In this document: in pieces, positions 7,958 to 13,977 of the stretch
Layout of the letters: the number at the start of each line of letters is the position of its first letter
Numbering within the stretch: position 1 is the stretch's first letter
Source of the DNA: Caldiserica bacterium UBA4770
Lineage (GTDB): Bacteria; Caldisericota; Caldisericia; Caldisericales; Caldisericaceae
Assembly: GCA_002403335.1 (NCBI GenBank)
Contig: DHHO01000009.1
Location: 1,130 to 16,219, forward strand
Length of the DNA stretch: 15,090 nucleotides
Direction of reading: 5' to 3'
Notes under the pieces: generated by a model
What the model saw: the letters and a program-made list of their open reading frames with translations, nothing else
The model's database searches: none
What the model was told of the DNA's origin: nothing
Made by a program: the position numbers and the translations under genes

Positions 7958-8923
7958 TTGTTTGGAAAAATGAGGTATCAGAATAAAATAAACAAAATGA
8001 AAAGAGTACTGAACTTTATCGAAAATAATGTACCTCTGTTTCTTACACTTGCAGCACCTGTGGGTCTTATATTTCCTTACTTTTCTTTCCTGAAGAATAG
8101 TATAACATATCTTCTTATGATAGTACTTTTCTTTACATTTATGAAAATGGATGTTCTTAAAATTATCCAATCCTTCAAGGAACCTCTGATTTTACTCTAT
8201 CTTGTTGTTTTAGATCTGGGAGTATTTCCTCTTGTCGTTTTTCTTATTTTTAAGCTGTTTGGTTTTGATAGCAATTATCTTTCGGCAATGCTTCTATTCT
8301 CTGCAGTCCCTGCAGGTGTTGCTTCTCCAGCATTTACAGAAATTCAGAAGGGTAATGCACCATTATCGGTGGCTATTGTAATAATCACACATTTTGTTGC
8401 GCCCTTCACAATCCCATTATTATTTTTTCTTCTCCTGAGAAGAGTGGTTGATATTAATTATGTAGGAGTTATGCTTACCATGCTTCAATTGATTGGTTTG
8501 CCGCTACTTCTCTCCTTTATAGTAAAGTATATTTTTAAAGAGAGGGCAAATTTCCTTAAAGAAAGAACCTCTCTTTTTACGCTGATTCCGCTTTTTCTTA
8601 TTACACTTACCGTTATCTCCGTTAACTTCGACTTTATTATTCACAATCCTCTTGAAACAATAAAGTATATACTGATTTCTTATCCTGTATATTTCCTATT
8701 TCTTTTTGGAAGCCTATTCGCCACATCCCGTATGAGTACTGGTGATAGAATTGCTGCGGCCTCAACAAAGACATTTATGAACATTTCGATTGGCATAGTG
8801 CTTTCACTTTCTTTTCTTGAAGCAAAGGCATCCTTAATTCTCACTCTTGCTCAAATTCCCTGGTCAACAATGATGCTTCCAGCATCCATTATTGCAAAAA
8901 ACCTTCGGAAGAAGCGCTCATAG
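7958..8923 (+). CDS. Bile acid:sodium symporter (BASS/SBF) family transporter
   Basis: About 321 residues, with some 9-10 hydrophobic helices. The segment AVPAGVASPAFTEIQKGNAP followed by LSVAIVIITHFVAPF is the family's conserved substrate/Na+ region (P-x-G-x-x-S-x, then G-x-x-x-L-S). A second conserved segment, TKTFMNISIGIVLS, lies near the C-terminus. Family members move organic anions with Na+; the substrate here is unknown, and the Cys signature of ACR3 arsenite exporters is absent. I chose the TTG at 7958 because AAAGGTGG (7942-7949) lies eight nt before it. An upstream GTG at 7946 falls inside that ribosome site, and ATG 7970 is too far from it. ATG 7997 is another possibility. The scf genes follow after 115 nt. 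Confidence 0.85.
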   Translation: MFGKMRYQNKINKMKRVLNFIENNVPLFLTLAAPVGLIFPYFSFLKNSITYLLMIVLFFTFMKMDVLKIIQSFKEPLILLYLVVLDLGVFPLVVFLIFKLFGFDSNYLSAMLLFSAVPAGVASPAFTEIQKGNAPLSVAIVIITHFVAPFTIPLLFFLLLRRVVDINYVGVMLTMLQLIGLPLLLSFIVKYIFKERANFLKERTSLFTLIPLFLITLTVISVNFDFIIHNPLETIKYILISYPVYFLFLFGSLFATSRMSTGDRIAAASTKTFMNISIGIVLSLSFLEAKASLILTLAQIPWSTMMLPASIIAKNLRKKRS

Positions 8924-8926
8924 CGT

Positions 8927-8975
8927 ATGTCAGCTGACATGTACCCTGCAAACTGAGCGAAGCAATTATACAGGG
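8927..8975 (+). promoter_or_regulatory. Structured leader between the transporter and scfA
   Basis: Directly after the transporter stop is a perfect 14-bp palindrome ATGTCAGCTGACAT (8927-8940), followed by CCCTG (8944-8948) and CAGGG (8971-8975), which can pair around a 22-nt loop. No T-run follows, so neither looks like a terminator. A TATAAT at 9017-9022 directly abuts the scfA ribosome site and has no -35 partner, so it is unlikely to be a promoter. The region may be an operator or a leader structure; function unknown. Confidence 0.3.
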
Positions 8976-9038
8976 AGTAATCTATTCGCAGCCTTTTTAA
9001 ACAATTGCAATCTGAATATAATAAGGAGGAGGATAAAG

Positions 9039-9203
9039 ATGAAGCATGTTAAAGTTATCATAAAGAAACCTTTCTGGAATATTGATAAAAGTAAGGATTG
9101 TAGGTTATGTCAGACTCCCTGTAAATCCGCCTGTAAGACAAGCGTTACGATTGGAAACCAGGTTTGTGAGGTAAAAAAGCCTATTAAGAGGTGGATCTGG
9201 TAG
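9039..9203 (+). CDS. scfA: SCIFF-type ranthipeptide precursor, five-Cys variant
   Basis: 54-residue ribosomally made peptide, the substrate of the radical SAM enzyme that follows. The N-terminal MKHVKVIIKK matches the conserved MKHIK-type leader of SCIFF (six cysteines in forty-five) peptides. The core CRLCQTPCKSACKTS then TIGNQVCE is the family hallmark. Cysteines are at 21, 24, 28, 32 and 43; the family's usual fifth Cys (KTSC-T) is Val36 here. The Cys32 and Thr37 positions, known in the related CteA as thioether donor and acceptor, are both kept. After the last Cys there is an unusual basic/aromatic tail, KKPIKRWIW. Start ATG 9039 has a very strong AAGGAGGAGG site. The frame stays open upstream to 8892, but that stretch lacks coding character. 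The stop TAG 9201-9203 abuts the maturase start. Confidence 0.9.
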   Translation: MKHVKVIIKKPFWNIDKSKDCRLCQTPCKSACKTSVTIGNQVCEVKKPIKRWIW

Positions 9204-10562
9204 TTGAGCAGTTTTGATAAAGGGGCAGTACACATTTTTACCTTTTGTGGTGAAAGGTTTGCTGTCGATATTAATACAGGTTCCTTTCTTTGCGTAGATG
9301 AGCCTTCTTACAAATTTATAGAGCTTCTTTTAAATGGTGATTCCCCTGAGATTGCAGAGGAAAGGATTAAAGAAATTTACGGAGACGAATCTTCAGGTGT
9401 AGCCAGGGAGATAGAGTCCCTTATAGAGAGTGGGGTTATTTTTTCAAAGAGTATTCCTTATTTCCAATCAACCCTCATGCTCAAATCTCTCTGTCTTAAT
9501 GTCTCTCATATGTGTAACTTTTCTTGCAGTTACTGTTTTGCAAAGAAGGGTTCCTACGGGGGAAGAGAAGGTATTATGAGCGTTGAAGTTGCGCAAAAGT
9601 CAATTGAATATCTCGTTAAACACTCTTCAGAAGCTCCTCAACTTGAGGTAGATTTCTTTGGAGGGGAGCCATTACTTGCCTATCCTCTCATTCAGGAAAC
9701 CATTGGGTATGCAAAAAAGAAATATCCTGAAATTAAGTGGAGGTTCACCCTCACAACGAATGCATCAATACTTGATAAAGAAAAGGAGGACTTTCTTTAT
9801 GATAATGATGTTAGCATTGTATTGAGTCTTGATGGAGGAAGGGCGGTTAACGATACATTCAGGGTAACAGGGAATGGTAAAGGAACATTTGATATTGTTG
9901 TTCCTCACATAAGGTATGTTGCAGAGCACCGAAAGCAATCAGAGGGATATTATGTGAGGGGCACTTATACGCACAGGACACTTTCTATATCTGATAGTGT
10001 AAAGGCATTGAGGGAGCTTGGATGTAAATTTATCTCCCTTGAGCCAGTGGTTACGGATAATGAAGACATATCTATAAAAGAATCAGACCTTGAAGATTTA
10101 AGAGAGGAATATGAGAAACTTGCAAAATTTTATGTTGAATCAGGGGGAGGCAGGGAATGGAAATTCTTCCACTTTAATATAGATACCGAAGCAGGTCCCT
10201 GTATTCAGAAAAGGGTGAATGGATGTGGGGCAGGTGTCGAATATCTTGCAATTTCTCCCTGTGGGGATATTTACCCCTGTCATCAGTTTGATGGTATTTC
10301 GAGTATGAAACTTGGGGATATATTCTCAGGTATTGTTGAAGATAAGGTCCAGCAAAGATTCAAAGATGCAAATTATCTTTTCAATAAATCTAAGTGCGCC
10401 ACTTGCTGGGCAAGGTTTTACTGTTCTGGTGGTTGTCTTGCAAATAATTACAGAATAAATGATGATTTAATGGAGCCTTATGGCATTGGTTGTAAAATTC
10501 AGAAGATGCGTATAGAGGCAGCGCTATACGTACAGTACAGGCTTAATGGAGGGGGCATCTAA
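9204..10562 (+). CDS. scfB: SCIFF-peptide radical SAM maturase with SPASM domain
   Basis: 452 residues. About residues 1-85 form a peptide-binding region (VHIFTFCGERFAVDINTG, resembling the leader-recognition domain of this family). The radical SAM core has CNFSCSYC, with C104, C108 and C111 binding the [4Fe-4S]/SAM cluster, then FFGGEPLL. The C-terminal SPASM region has cysteines at 333, 341, 353, 359, 398, 401, 407, 411 and 430, enough for two auxiliary clusters. It is expected to form a Cys-to-Thr thioether in the scfA peptide. Start is TTG 9204, immediately after the scfA TAG; GAGGTGG (9188-9194) inside scfA provides the ribosome site, so the two are probably coupled. No dedicated transporter or protease gene is adjacent. 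Confidence 0.9.
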   Translation: MSSFDKGAVHIFTFCGERFAVDINTGSFLCVDEPSYKFIELLLNGDSPEIAEERIKEIYGDESSGVAREIESLIESGVIFSKSIPYFQSTLMLKSLCLNVSHMCNFSCSYCFAKKGSYGGREGIMSVEVAQKSIEYLVKHSSEAPQLEVDFFGGEPLLAYPLIQETIGYAKKKYPEIKWRFTLTTNASILDKEKEDFLYDNDVSIVLSLDGGRAVNDTFRVTGNGKGTFDIVVPHIRYVAEHRKQSEGYYVRGTYTHRTLSISDSVKALRELGCKFISLEPVVTDNEDISIKESDLEDLREEYEKLAKFYVESGGGREWKFFHFNIDTEAGPCIQKRVNGCGAGVEYLAISPCGDIYPCHQFDGISSMKLGDIFSGIVEDKVQQRFKDANYLFNKSKCATCWARFYCSGGCLANNYRINDDLMEPYGIGCKIQKMRIEAALYVQYRLNGGGI

Positions 10563-10583
10563 AATACCGTAAGTGATATTTTT

Positions 10584-10618
10584 CCTTCCAGAAGTTATTT
10601 CACTTGAGATTCTGAAGG
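10584..10618 (+). other. Imperfect hairpin after scfB, not a clear terminator
   Basis: CCTTCCAGAA (10584-10593) pairs with TTCTGAAGG (10610-10618) with one bulged base and a 16-nt loop, starting 22 nt after the scfB stop. No T-run follows, so it is at best a weak or Rho-assisted end of the scf transcript. A second mini-hairpin with a GCAA loop (TTCCC-GCAA-GGGAA, about 10660-10673) follows. A 36-codon frame (GTG 10573 to TAA 10681) crosses both; it has no ribosome site and I do not call it a gene. Confidence 0.35.
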
Positions 10619-10692
10619 GAAATAAGGATTATCTTAAATGGCTCAAAGGGGAGCTAAAATTCCCGCAAGGGAAGATAATATAACCTCAAAAG

Positions 10693-10833
10693 CTATTTGA
10701 TTAGTCCCTTTTCCTTGAAGTATTCCCCCGTAACTATGTAAGGGTCCAGGCCCTATGCATCTACCATATAATTTAAGTTTATGATATTTTCATTTGTAAG
10801 TGTCTTTCCAAGGGGAGCAACCTCATATATCGT
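10693..10833 (-). pseudogene. Relic of the C-terminus of a glycine-betaine/osmoprotectant-type ABC binding protein
   Basis: Read on the minus strand from 10833, the frame gives ...APLGKTLTNENIINLNYMVDA, a TAG stop (10753-10755), then GLDPYIVTGEYFKEKGLIK and a TAG (10693-10695). The pattern LT-x-E-x-(I/M)-x-x-LNY-x-VD-x-E-G-x-DP-x-x-V-A-x-E-F-L-K-EKGL is the usual ending of OpuAC/ProX/YehZ-type periplasmic binding proteins, with the internal stop where a Glu codon is expected. Only about 46 codons remain, with no start, ribosome site or ABC partner genes. On its upstream side it joins sequence resembling the beginning of an unrelated small coding frame (see the 16-nt repeat). Identification is from memory of the family. 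Confidence 0.55.
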
Positions 10834-10843
10834 AACTTATTCA
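10828..10843. repeat. 16-nt exact repeat, copy 1
   Basis: TATCGTAACTTATTCA occurs here and again at 15051-15066. On the minus strand both copies can be read as (V/M)NKLRY(M/I), preceded by ATG codons. The second copy lies just upstream of an IS481-type transposase relic, so this one may be a leftover of the 5' end of the same element family. Confidence 0.6.
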
Positions 10844-10875
10844 CCATCTCATCTGTCATTGGAATCCCTCTTTTT

Positions 10876-10935
10876 GTGTCATCCTGAGCGCAATAAGCCG
10901 AAGCCGCCAGCCGAAGGCGTGGCGGGCAGCGATCT
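10876..10935. repeat. GC-rich interspersed hairpin repeat
   Basis: The stretch begins GTGTCATCCTGAGCGCAA, resembling the very common dispersed repeat TGTCAT(T/C)CTGAGCG...GAAGxATCT found between genes in many bacterial genomes and MAGs. Inside it sits a strong hairpin: CCGCCA (10904-10909) and GCC pair with GGC and TGGCGG (10920-10925) around a GAA loop. The GC content of this block is far above the surroundings, which suggests an inserted element. The ATCTCATC that normally ends the outer repeat follows the hairpin, as if the hairpin had inserted into it. Confidence 0.55.
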
Positions 10936-10970
10936 CATCTTTTGCTTTTCTTTTTTGTTTTTGGGGAAAG

Positions 10971-10999
10971 TTCGAAGGGGGTCAGTCCACCCCTTCGAA
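10971..10999. repeat. Perfect 10-bp inverted repeat
   Basis: TTCGAAGGGG (10971-10980) and CCCCTTCGAA (10990-10999) are exact reverse complements around a 9-nt loop; the stem extends to 12 pairs if a G-T wobble and an A-T are counted. There is no T-run on either side, so it is not a classical terminator. It could be a palindromic repeat unit, linked to the GC-rich repeat 35 nt to its left. Confidence 0.6.
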
Positions 11000-11001
11000 T
11001 T

Positions 11002-11500
11002 AAGGCACCCTCATCAATATTTCATTTGAAAGGTTTCTCCACTCCACTTTTTCCTGCTATGCCTTAAGAAAATATGTCTCTGTTTGAAGTACCTAATAAT
11101 ATAAACATATAAAAACTCATATTATTGGCAAGAAGGCATTATTTAATCAGTTGTTTTTGGGTGTGCTATTTTAAAGCACGTAGACGCACGATATTCATCC
11201 TCTAAGGCAATTATATCGAAAATGTGTTCGTAAACCTCTAAAAAGTACCCTTTTTTGCGTGGTTTTCAATAAGGTTTTAAGCTGGCTCTACGGTACAATG
11301 CGGGGTTTTGGGGTCTAATTTTCGTACCCTATTTTCCAACAAAATGGCTTAAATCCTACATTTTATTTTTGACATTTTTCTCCGAGTTTTCGTCAATCTG
11401 GTAAATTTGAAATATTATAAAGTACCTTTACGCGAAAATATATTTTTATCAAACATAAGGTTTTCAAGAAGAATTTCCTAAAATTTTTGCGTACATTTAA
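11002..11500. other. Unassigned AT-rich gap with weak remnants
   Basis: No intact gene, tRNA or CRISPR is seen. Nested inverted repeats occur near its left end: ATGCCTT (11059-11065) with AAGGCAT (11133-11139), enclosing AATAATAT (11095-11102) with ATATTATT (11119-11126). On the minus strand, a frame broken by stops ends at about 11146 and has a 40-codon open stretch containing YFLEVYEHIFDIIALEDEYR, which has coding-like composition but no family I recognise. Decayed mobile-element DNA is my best guess. Confidence 0.3.
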
Positions 11501-11502
11501 GA

Positions 11503-11560
11503 AAGAGCCCCCATCAATTATTCTCAAGCTCTGGTAAGGAAAGTTGTTGAAGGGGCTCTT
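11503..11560 (-). terminator. Possible long-loop terminator of the copper operon
   Basis: A 9-bp perfect inverted repeat, AAGAGCCCC (11503-11511) and GGGGCTCTT (11552-11560), with a 40-nt loop. It lies about 25 nt beyond the stop of the last minus-strand gene, and in minus-strand RNA the stem is followed by UUCUU. The loop is longer than in standard intrinsic terminators, so it could instead be the terminal inverted repeat or an internal part of a decayed element. Confidence 0.4.
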
Positions 11561-11584
11561 AGCATAGCTTAATCTTTGAGTACA

Positions 11585-11767
11585 CTATTCTTTTTTATGG
11601 GGCATTTCCTTTTTCTCTGTAGAGTTCAAATACTTCTCAGGATCTTTTTTGAACTCATCAAAGCACTCCTCACTACAAAAATAGTAAGTTTTGCCTTTGT
11701 ACTCATATTTTGCCTTTGCAGTTTCTTCTTTTGCTACCATTCCACAAACTGGGTCAATGTGTTTCAT
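11585..11767 (-). CDS. Small YHS-domain protein, probable copper/heavy-metal carrier
   Basis: 60 residues, soluble. The YHS domain covers most of the protein: DPVCGM (Cys at residue 8), the aromatic stretch YEYKGKTYYFCSEEC, and FKKDPEKYL. Cys8 plus the CSEEC pair are the likely metal ligands; the C-terminus is His/Lys rich (MPHKKE). YHS domains occur alone or fused to copper P-type ATPases. Start ATG 11767 has a perfect AAGGAGG site, 18 nt after the copA stop, so it is the third gene of the copper operon. A role in handing Cu(I) to CopA is inferred from context. The reading frame stays open for 63 codons after its TAG stop. Confidence 0.88.
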   Translation of the reverse strand: MKHIDPVCGMVAKEETAKAKYEYKGKTYYFCSEECFDEFKKDPEKYLNSTEKKEMPHKKE

Positions 11768-11785
11768 CTTTACCTCCTTTCGAAG

Positions 11786-13975
11786 TTATAATTTTACTCC
11801 GTTCAACCTTAAAGAATTTGTCACGACATTTATCGAACTTAAAGCCATCGCCCCCTCTGCAATAATTGGGTGGAGAAGCCCTAAGGCTGCAATGGGAATT
11901 GCAATGCTATTATAGAAAAGTGCCCAGAAGAGATTCTGTTTTATCTTCCTAAATGTGGCCTGGGATAGTTCAACCGCCTTTACAACGCTCTCCAGTTTTC
12001 TGTTGAAAAGCACAATATCACCTGCTTCGATTGCGATATCGCTTCCTGAGCTCATTGCGATACCTACATCTGCTTGCTTTATCGCAGGTGCATCGTTAAT
12101 ACCATCACCTACCATTGTGACTTTGTTTCCTTTCGCTTGGAGCGATTTTATCACTTCTACTTTGTCTTTTGGAAATACTTCTGCAAAATATTCTTCAATG
12201 TCAAGTTCTTTAGCAACTGCTGCAGCGGTTCTCTTGTGATCACCTGTAAGCATCACGGGCATAAATCCCATTTCTTTTAACTCTGCAATTGCTTTTTTTG
12301 CATCTCCCTTAATGACATCTGCAACTCCTACAACTGCAATGGGTAGCGCTTCTTTGTAAAGTACAACAACTGTTTTGCCCCGTTTTTCGAGTGTTTCAAC
12401 TGTTTCGCCTATTGTGCCTATGAGTGCATTACCTTCAGGTTTCGTTGCTGAATATTCCATACCGTCAATTTTCCCATAAACACCGCTACCTGGTATTTCT
12501 TTAAAATCTGCCACATCATGAAATGTAATATCTTTTTCTTTTGTACCTTCAACAATTGCTTTTGCAATAGGATGGTTTGAAAATTGTTCAAGAGATGCAA
12601 TTATCTTAAGCCCTGTTTTATCAGATGAGAAATCTACAAAATCTGTGAGACGTGGCTTTCCTTCTGTGAGTGTTCCCGTTTTATCAAAAACGATGTTCTT
12701 TGTGTCTTTTATGACTTCAATTGCTTTTCCATTTCTTATGAGTATGCCGTTTCTTGCACCAAGCCCACTTCCTACCATAAGTGCAGTAGGAGTTGCAAGC
12801 CCTAAAGCACAGGGGCATGCAATCACAAGCGTTGCAACGGCGGCAAAGACAGCCATAGAGATCCTGTTAAGAGCGGGATTTACCCAGGGAATAAAAGTAG
12901 CTGCAGATACAATAATATGTCTCCCTGCAGCAGGAAAGATAAACCAGAAGAGGAAAGTTGCAAGTGAAATGAGAAGGACAGTAGGCACAAAATAAGCAGT
13001 TACTTTATCTACAAATTCCTGTACGGGAACTTTTGAGCCCTGCGCCTCTTCAACAAGTTTTACAAGTTGAGAAAGGAATGTATCTTTGCCAACCTTTGTT
13101 ACCTCTACCTTTATGAGCCCTGATGCATTTACAGTGCCTCCAATCACTTCATCCTCTACTTTTTTACTGACAGGGATTGATTCACCTGTTGCCATTGATT
13201 CATCAATAGTCGTGGTCCCTTCGATAATTTTTCCATCTGTAGGGATCTTCTCACCAGGACGCACTACCATAATGTCTCCTATGTCAAGTGTACTTACATC
13301 CACTTCAACTTCTTGATTATCCACGATAATCCTTGCAGTTTTTGCACCAAGCTCAACGAGCCCCTTTATTGCATTCGATGCTCTTCCTTTTGCAAGTGCT
13401 TCGAGATACTGCCCCAAAAGATAGAAGAACATAATCATACCGCTCACATAGGAGAAGTTCGTAATAGGTAGTCCTGATATTGCCATAATGCCTGTTACAA
13501 ATGAGGCAGGTGTACCTAAAGCGATGAGAAGCTCCATGTTTGTATTCCCATGGGCAACTGCCCTGAATGCTCTTTCTAAAACAGGAAAGCCAATTACAAA
13601 TGTAAGCACAAATGCAATAGCCAAGTTGATATAATCCATATAAGGAATTGTCATATTCCCTGCCATCATGAGGACCATCATTACAAACGAGGGAATCACA
13701 AAAAAGAGTGATGCAATGAGTCGTTTTTTAGCGCTCTTAAGCTCAGCATCTTCTTCATTAGATTCAAAACTTAATCCATAGCCAGTTTTTTCCACATTTT
13801 TAAATATCTCGTCAAGGTTAGCAGCAGTTGGGTCAAATGTAATTGTTGCCTTATTTGTCGCAAGGTTTACGTTTGCTTCAATGACACCATCTGTATTTTC
13901 AATAGCTTTTTTTATTGTGAGAGCGCAAGCAGCACAAGTCATGCCTTTTACTTCTACAGTAGTCGTCTTAGCCAT
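11786..13975 (-). CDS. copA: Copper-exporting P1B-type ATPase
   Basis: 729 residues, inner-membrane Cu(I) pump. One N-terminal heavy-metal-associated domain with GMTCAAC (C14, C17); then paired transmembrane helices; actuator-domain TGES (in DESMATGESIP); the membrane metal site CPC at C387-P-C389 (VIACPCALGLATP); the phosphorylated D431 in DKTGTLTEGKP; the HP motif in SNHPIAKAI; and GDGINDAPA in the hinge. C-terminal transmembrane signatures YNSIAIP and MALSSINVVTNSLRL fit the P1B-1 (Cu+) class rather than Zn/Cd pumps. The CsoR gene upstream supports copper. ATG 13975 is two bases after the csoR stop, with AAAGGGTGAG as ribosome site. Gene order csoR-copA-YHS implies Cu(I)-induced export. 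Confidence 0.95.
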   Translation of the reverse strand: MAKTTTVEVKGMTCAACALTIKKAIENTDGVIEANVNLATNKATITFDPTAANLDEIFKNVEKTGYGLSFESNEEDAELKSAKKRLIASLFFVIPSFVMMVLMMAGNMTIPYMDYINLAIAFVLTFVIGFPVLERAFRAVAHGNTNMELLIALGTPASFVTGIMAISGLPITNFSYVSGMIMFFYLLGQYLEALAKGRASNAIKGLVELGAKTARIIVDNQEVEVDVSTLDIGDIMVVRPGEKIPTDGKIIEGTTTIDESMATGESIPVSKKVEDEVIGGTVNASGLIKVEVTKVGKDTFLSQLVKLVEEAQGSKVPVQEFVDKVTAYFVPTVLLISLATFLFWFIFPAAGRHIIVSAATFIPWVNPALNRISMAVFAAVATLVIACPCALGLATPTALMVGSGLGARNGILIRNGKAIEVIKDTKNIVFDKTGTLTEGKPRLTDFVDFSSDKTGLKIIASLEQFSNHPIAKAIVEGTKEKDITFHDVADFKEIPGSGVYGKIDGMEYSATKPEGNALIGTIGETVETLEKRGKTVVVLYKEALPIAVVGVADVIKGDAKKAIAELKEMGFMPVMLTGDHKRTAAAVAKELDIEEYFAEVFPKDKVEVIKSLQAKGNKVTMVGDGINDAPAIKQADVGIAMSSGSDIAIEAGDIVLFNRKLESVVKAVELSQATFRKIKQNLFWALFYNSIAIPIAALGLLHPIIAEGAMALSSINVVTNSLRLNGVKL

Positions 13976-13977
13976 AC

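Noticed and set aside
7958..8923. ACR3-type arsenite exporter
   Set aside because: The conserved Cys region of ACR3 is absent; the conserved stretch fits general BASS members.
9017..9022. TATAAT as scfA promoter
   Set aside because: It directly abuts the ribosome site, so transcripts would start inside it, and no -35 is present.
8892..9038. Longer form of the scfA frame starting at ATG 8892
   Set aside because: It overlaps the transporter's end and has no ribosome site, while ATG 9039 has a near-perfect one and matches the SCIFF N-terminus.
9039..9203. Small metallothionein or Fe-S protein
   Set aside because: Cys spacing, leader and the adjacent SPASM radical SAM enzyme identify a SCIFF peptide.
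10573..10683. 36-codon frame after scfB
   Set aside because: No ribosome site, crosses two hairpins, no recognisable family.
10781..11029. 82-codon plus-strand frame
   Set aside because: It runs through the binding-protein relic, the GC-rich repeat and the inverted repeat, with no ribosome site; it is repeat-derived.
11955..13316. Plus-strand frames opposite copA
   Set aside because: They are antisense to a clearly coding ATPase with all catalytic motifs; their Ser/Ala/Thr-rich composition is typical of shadows.
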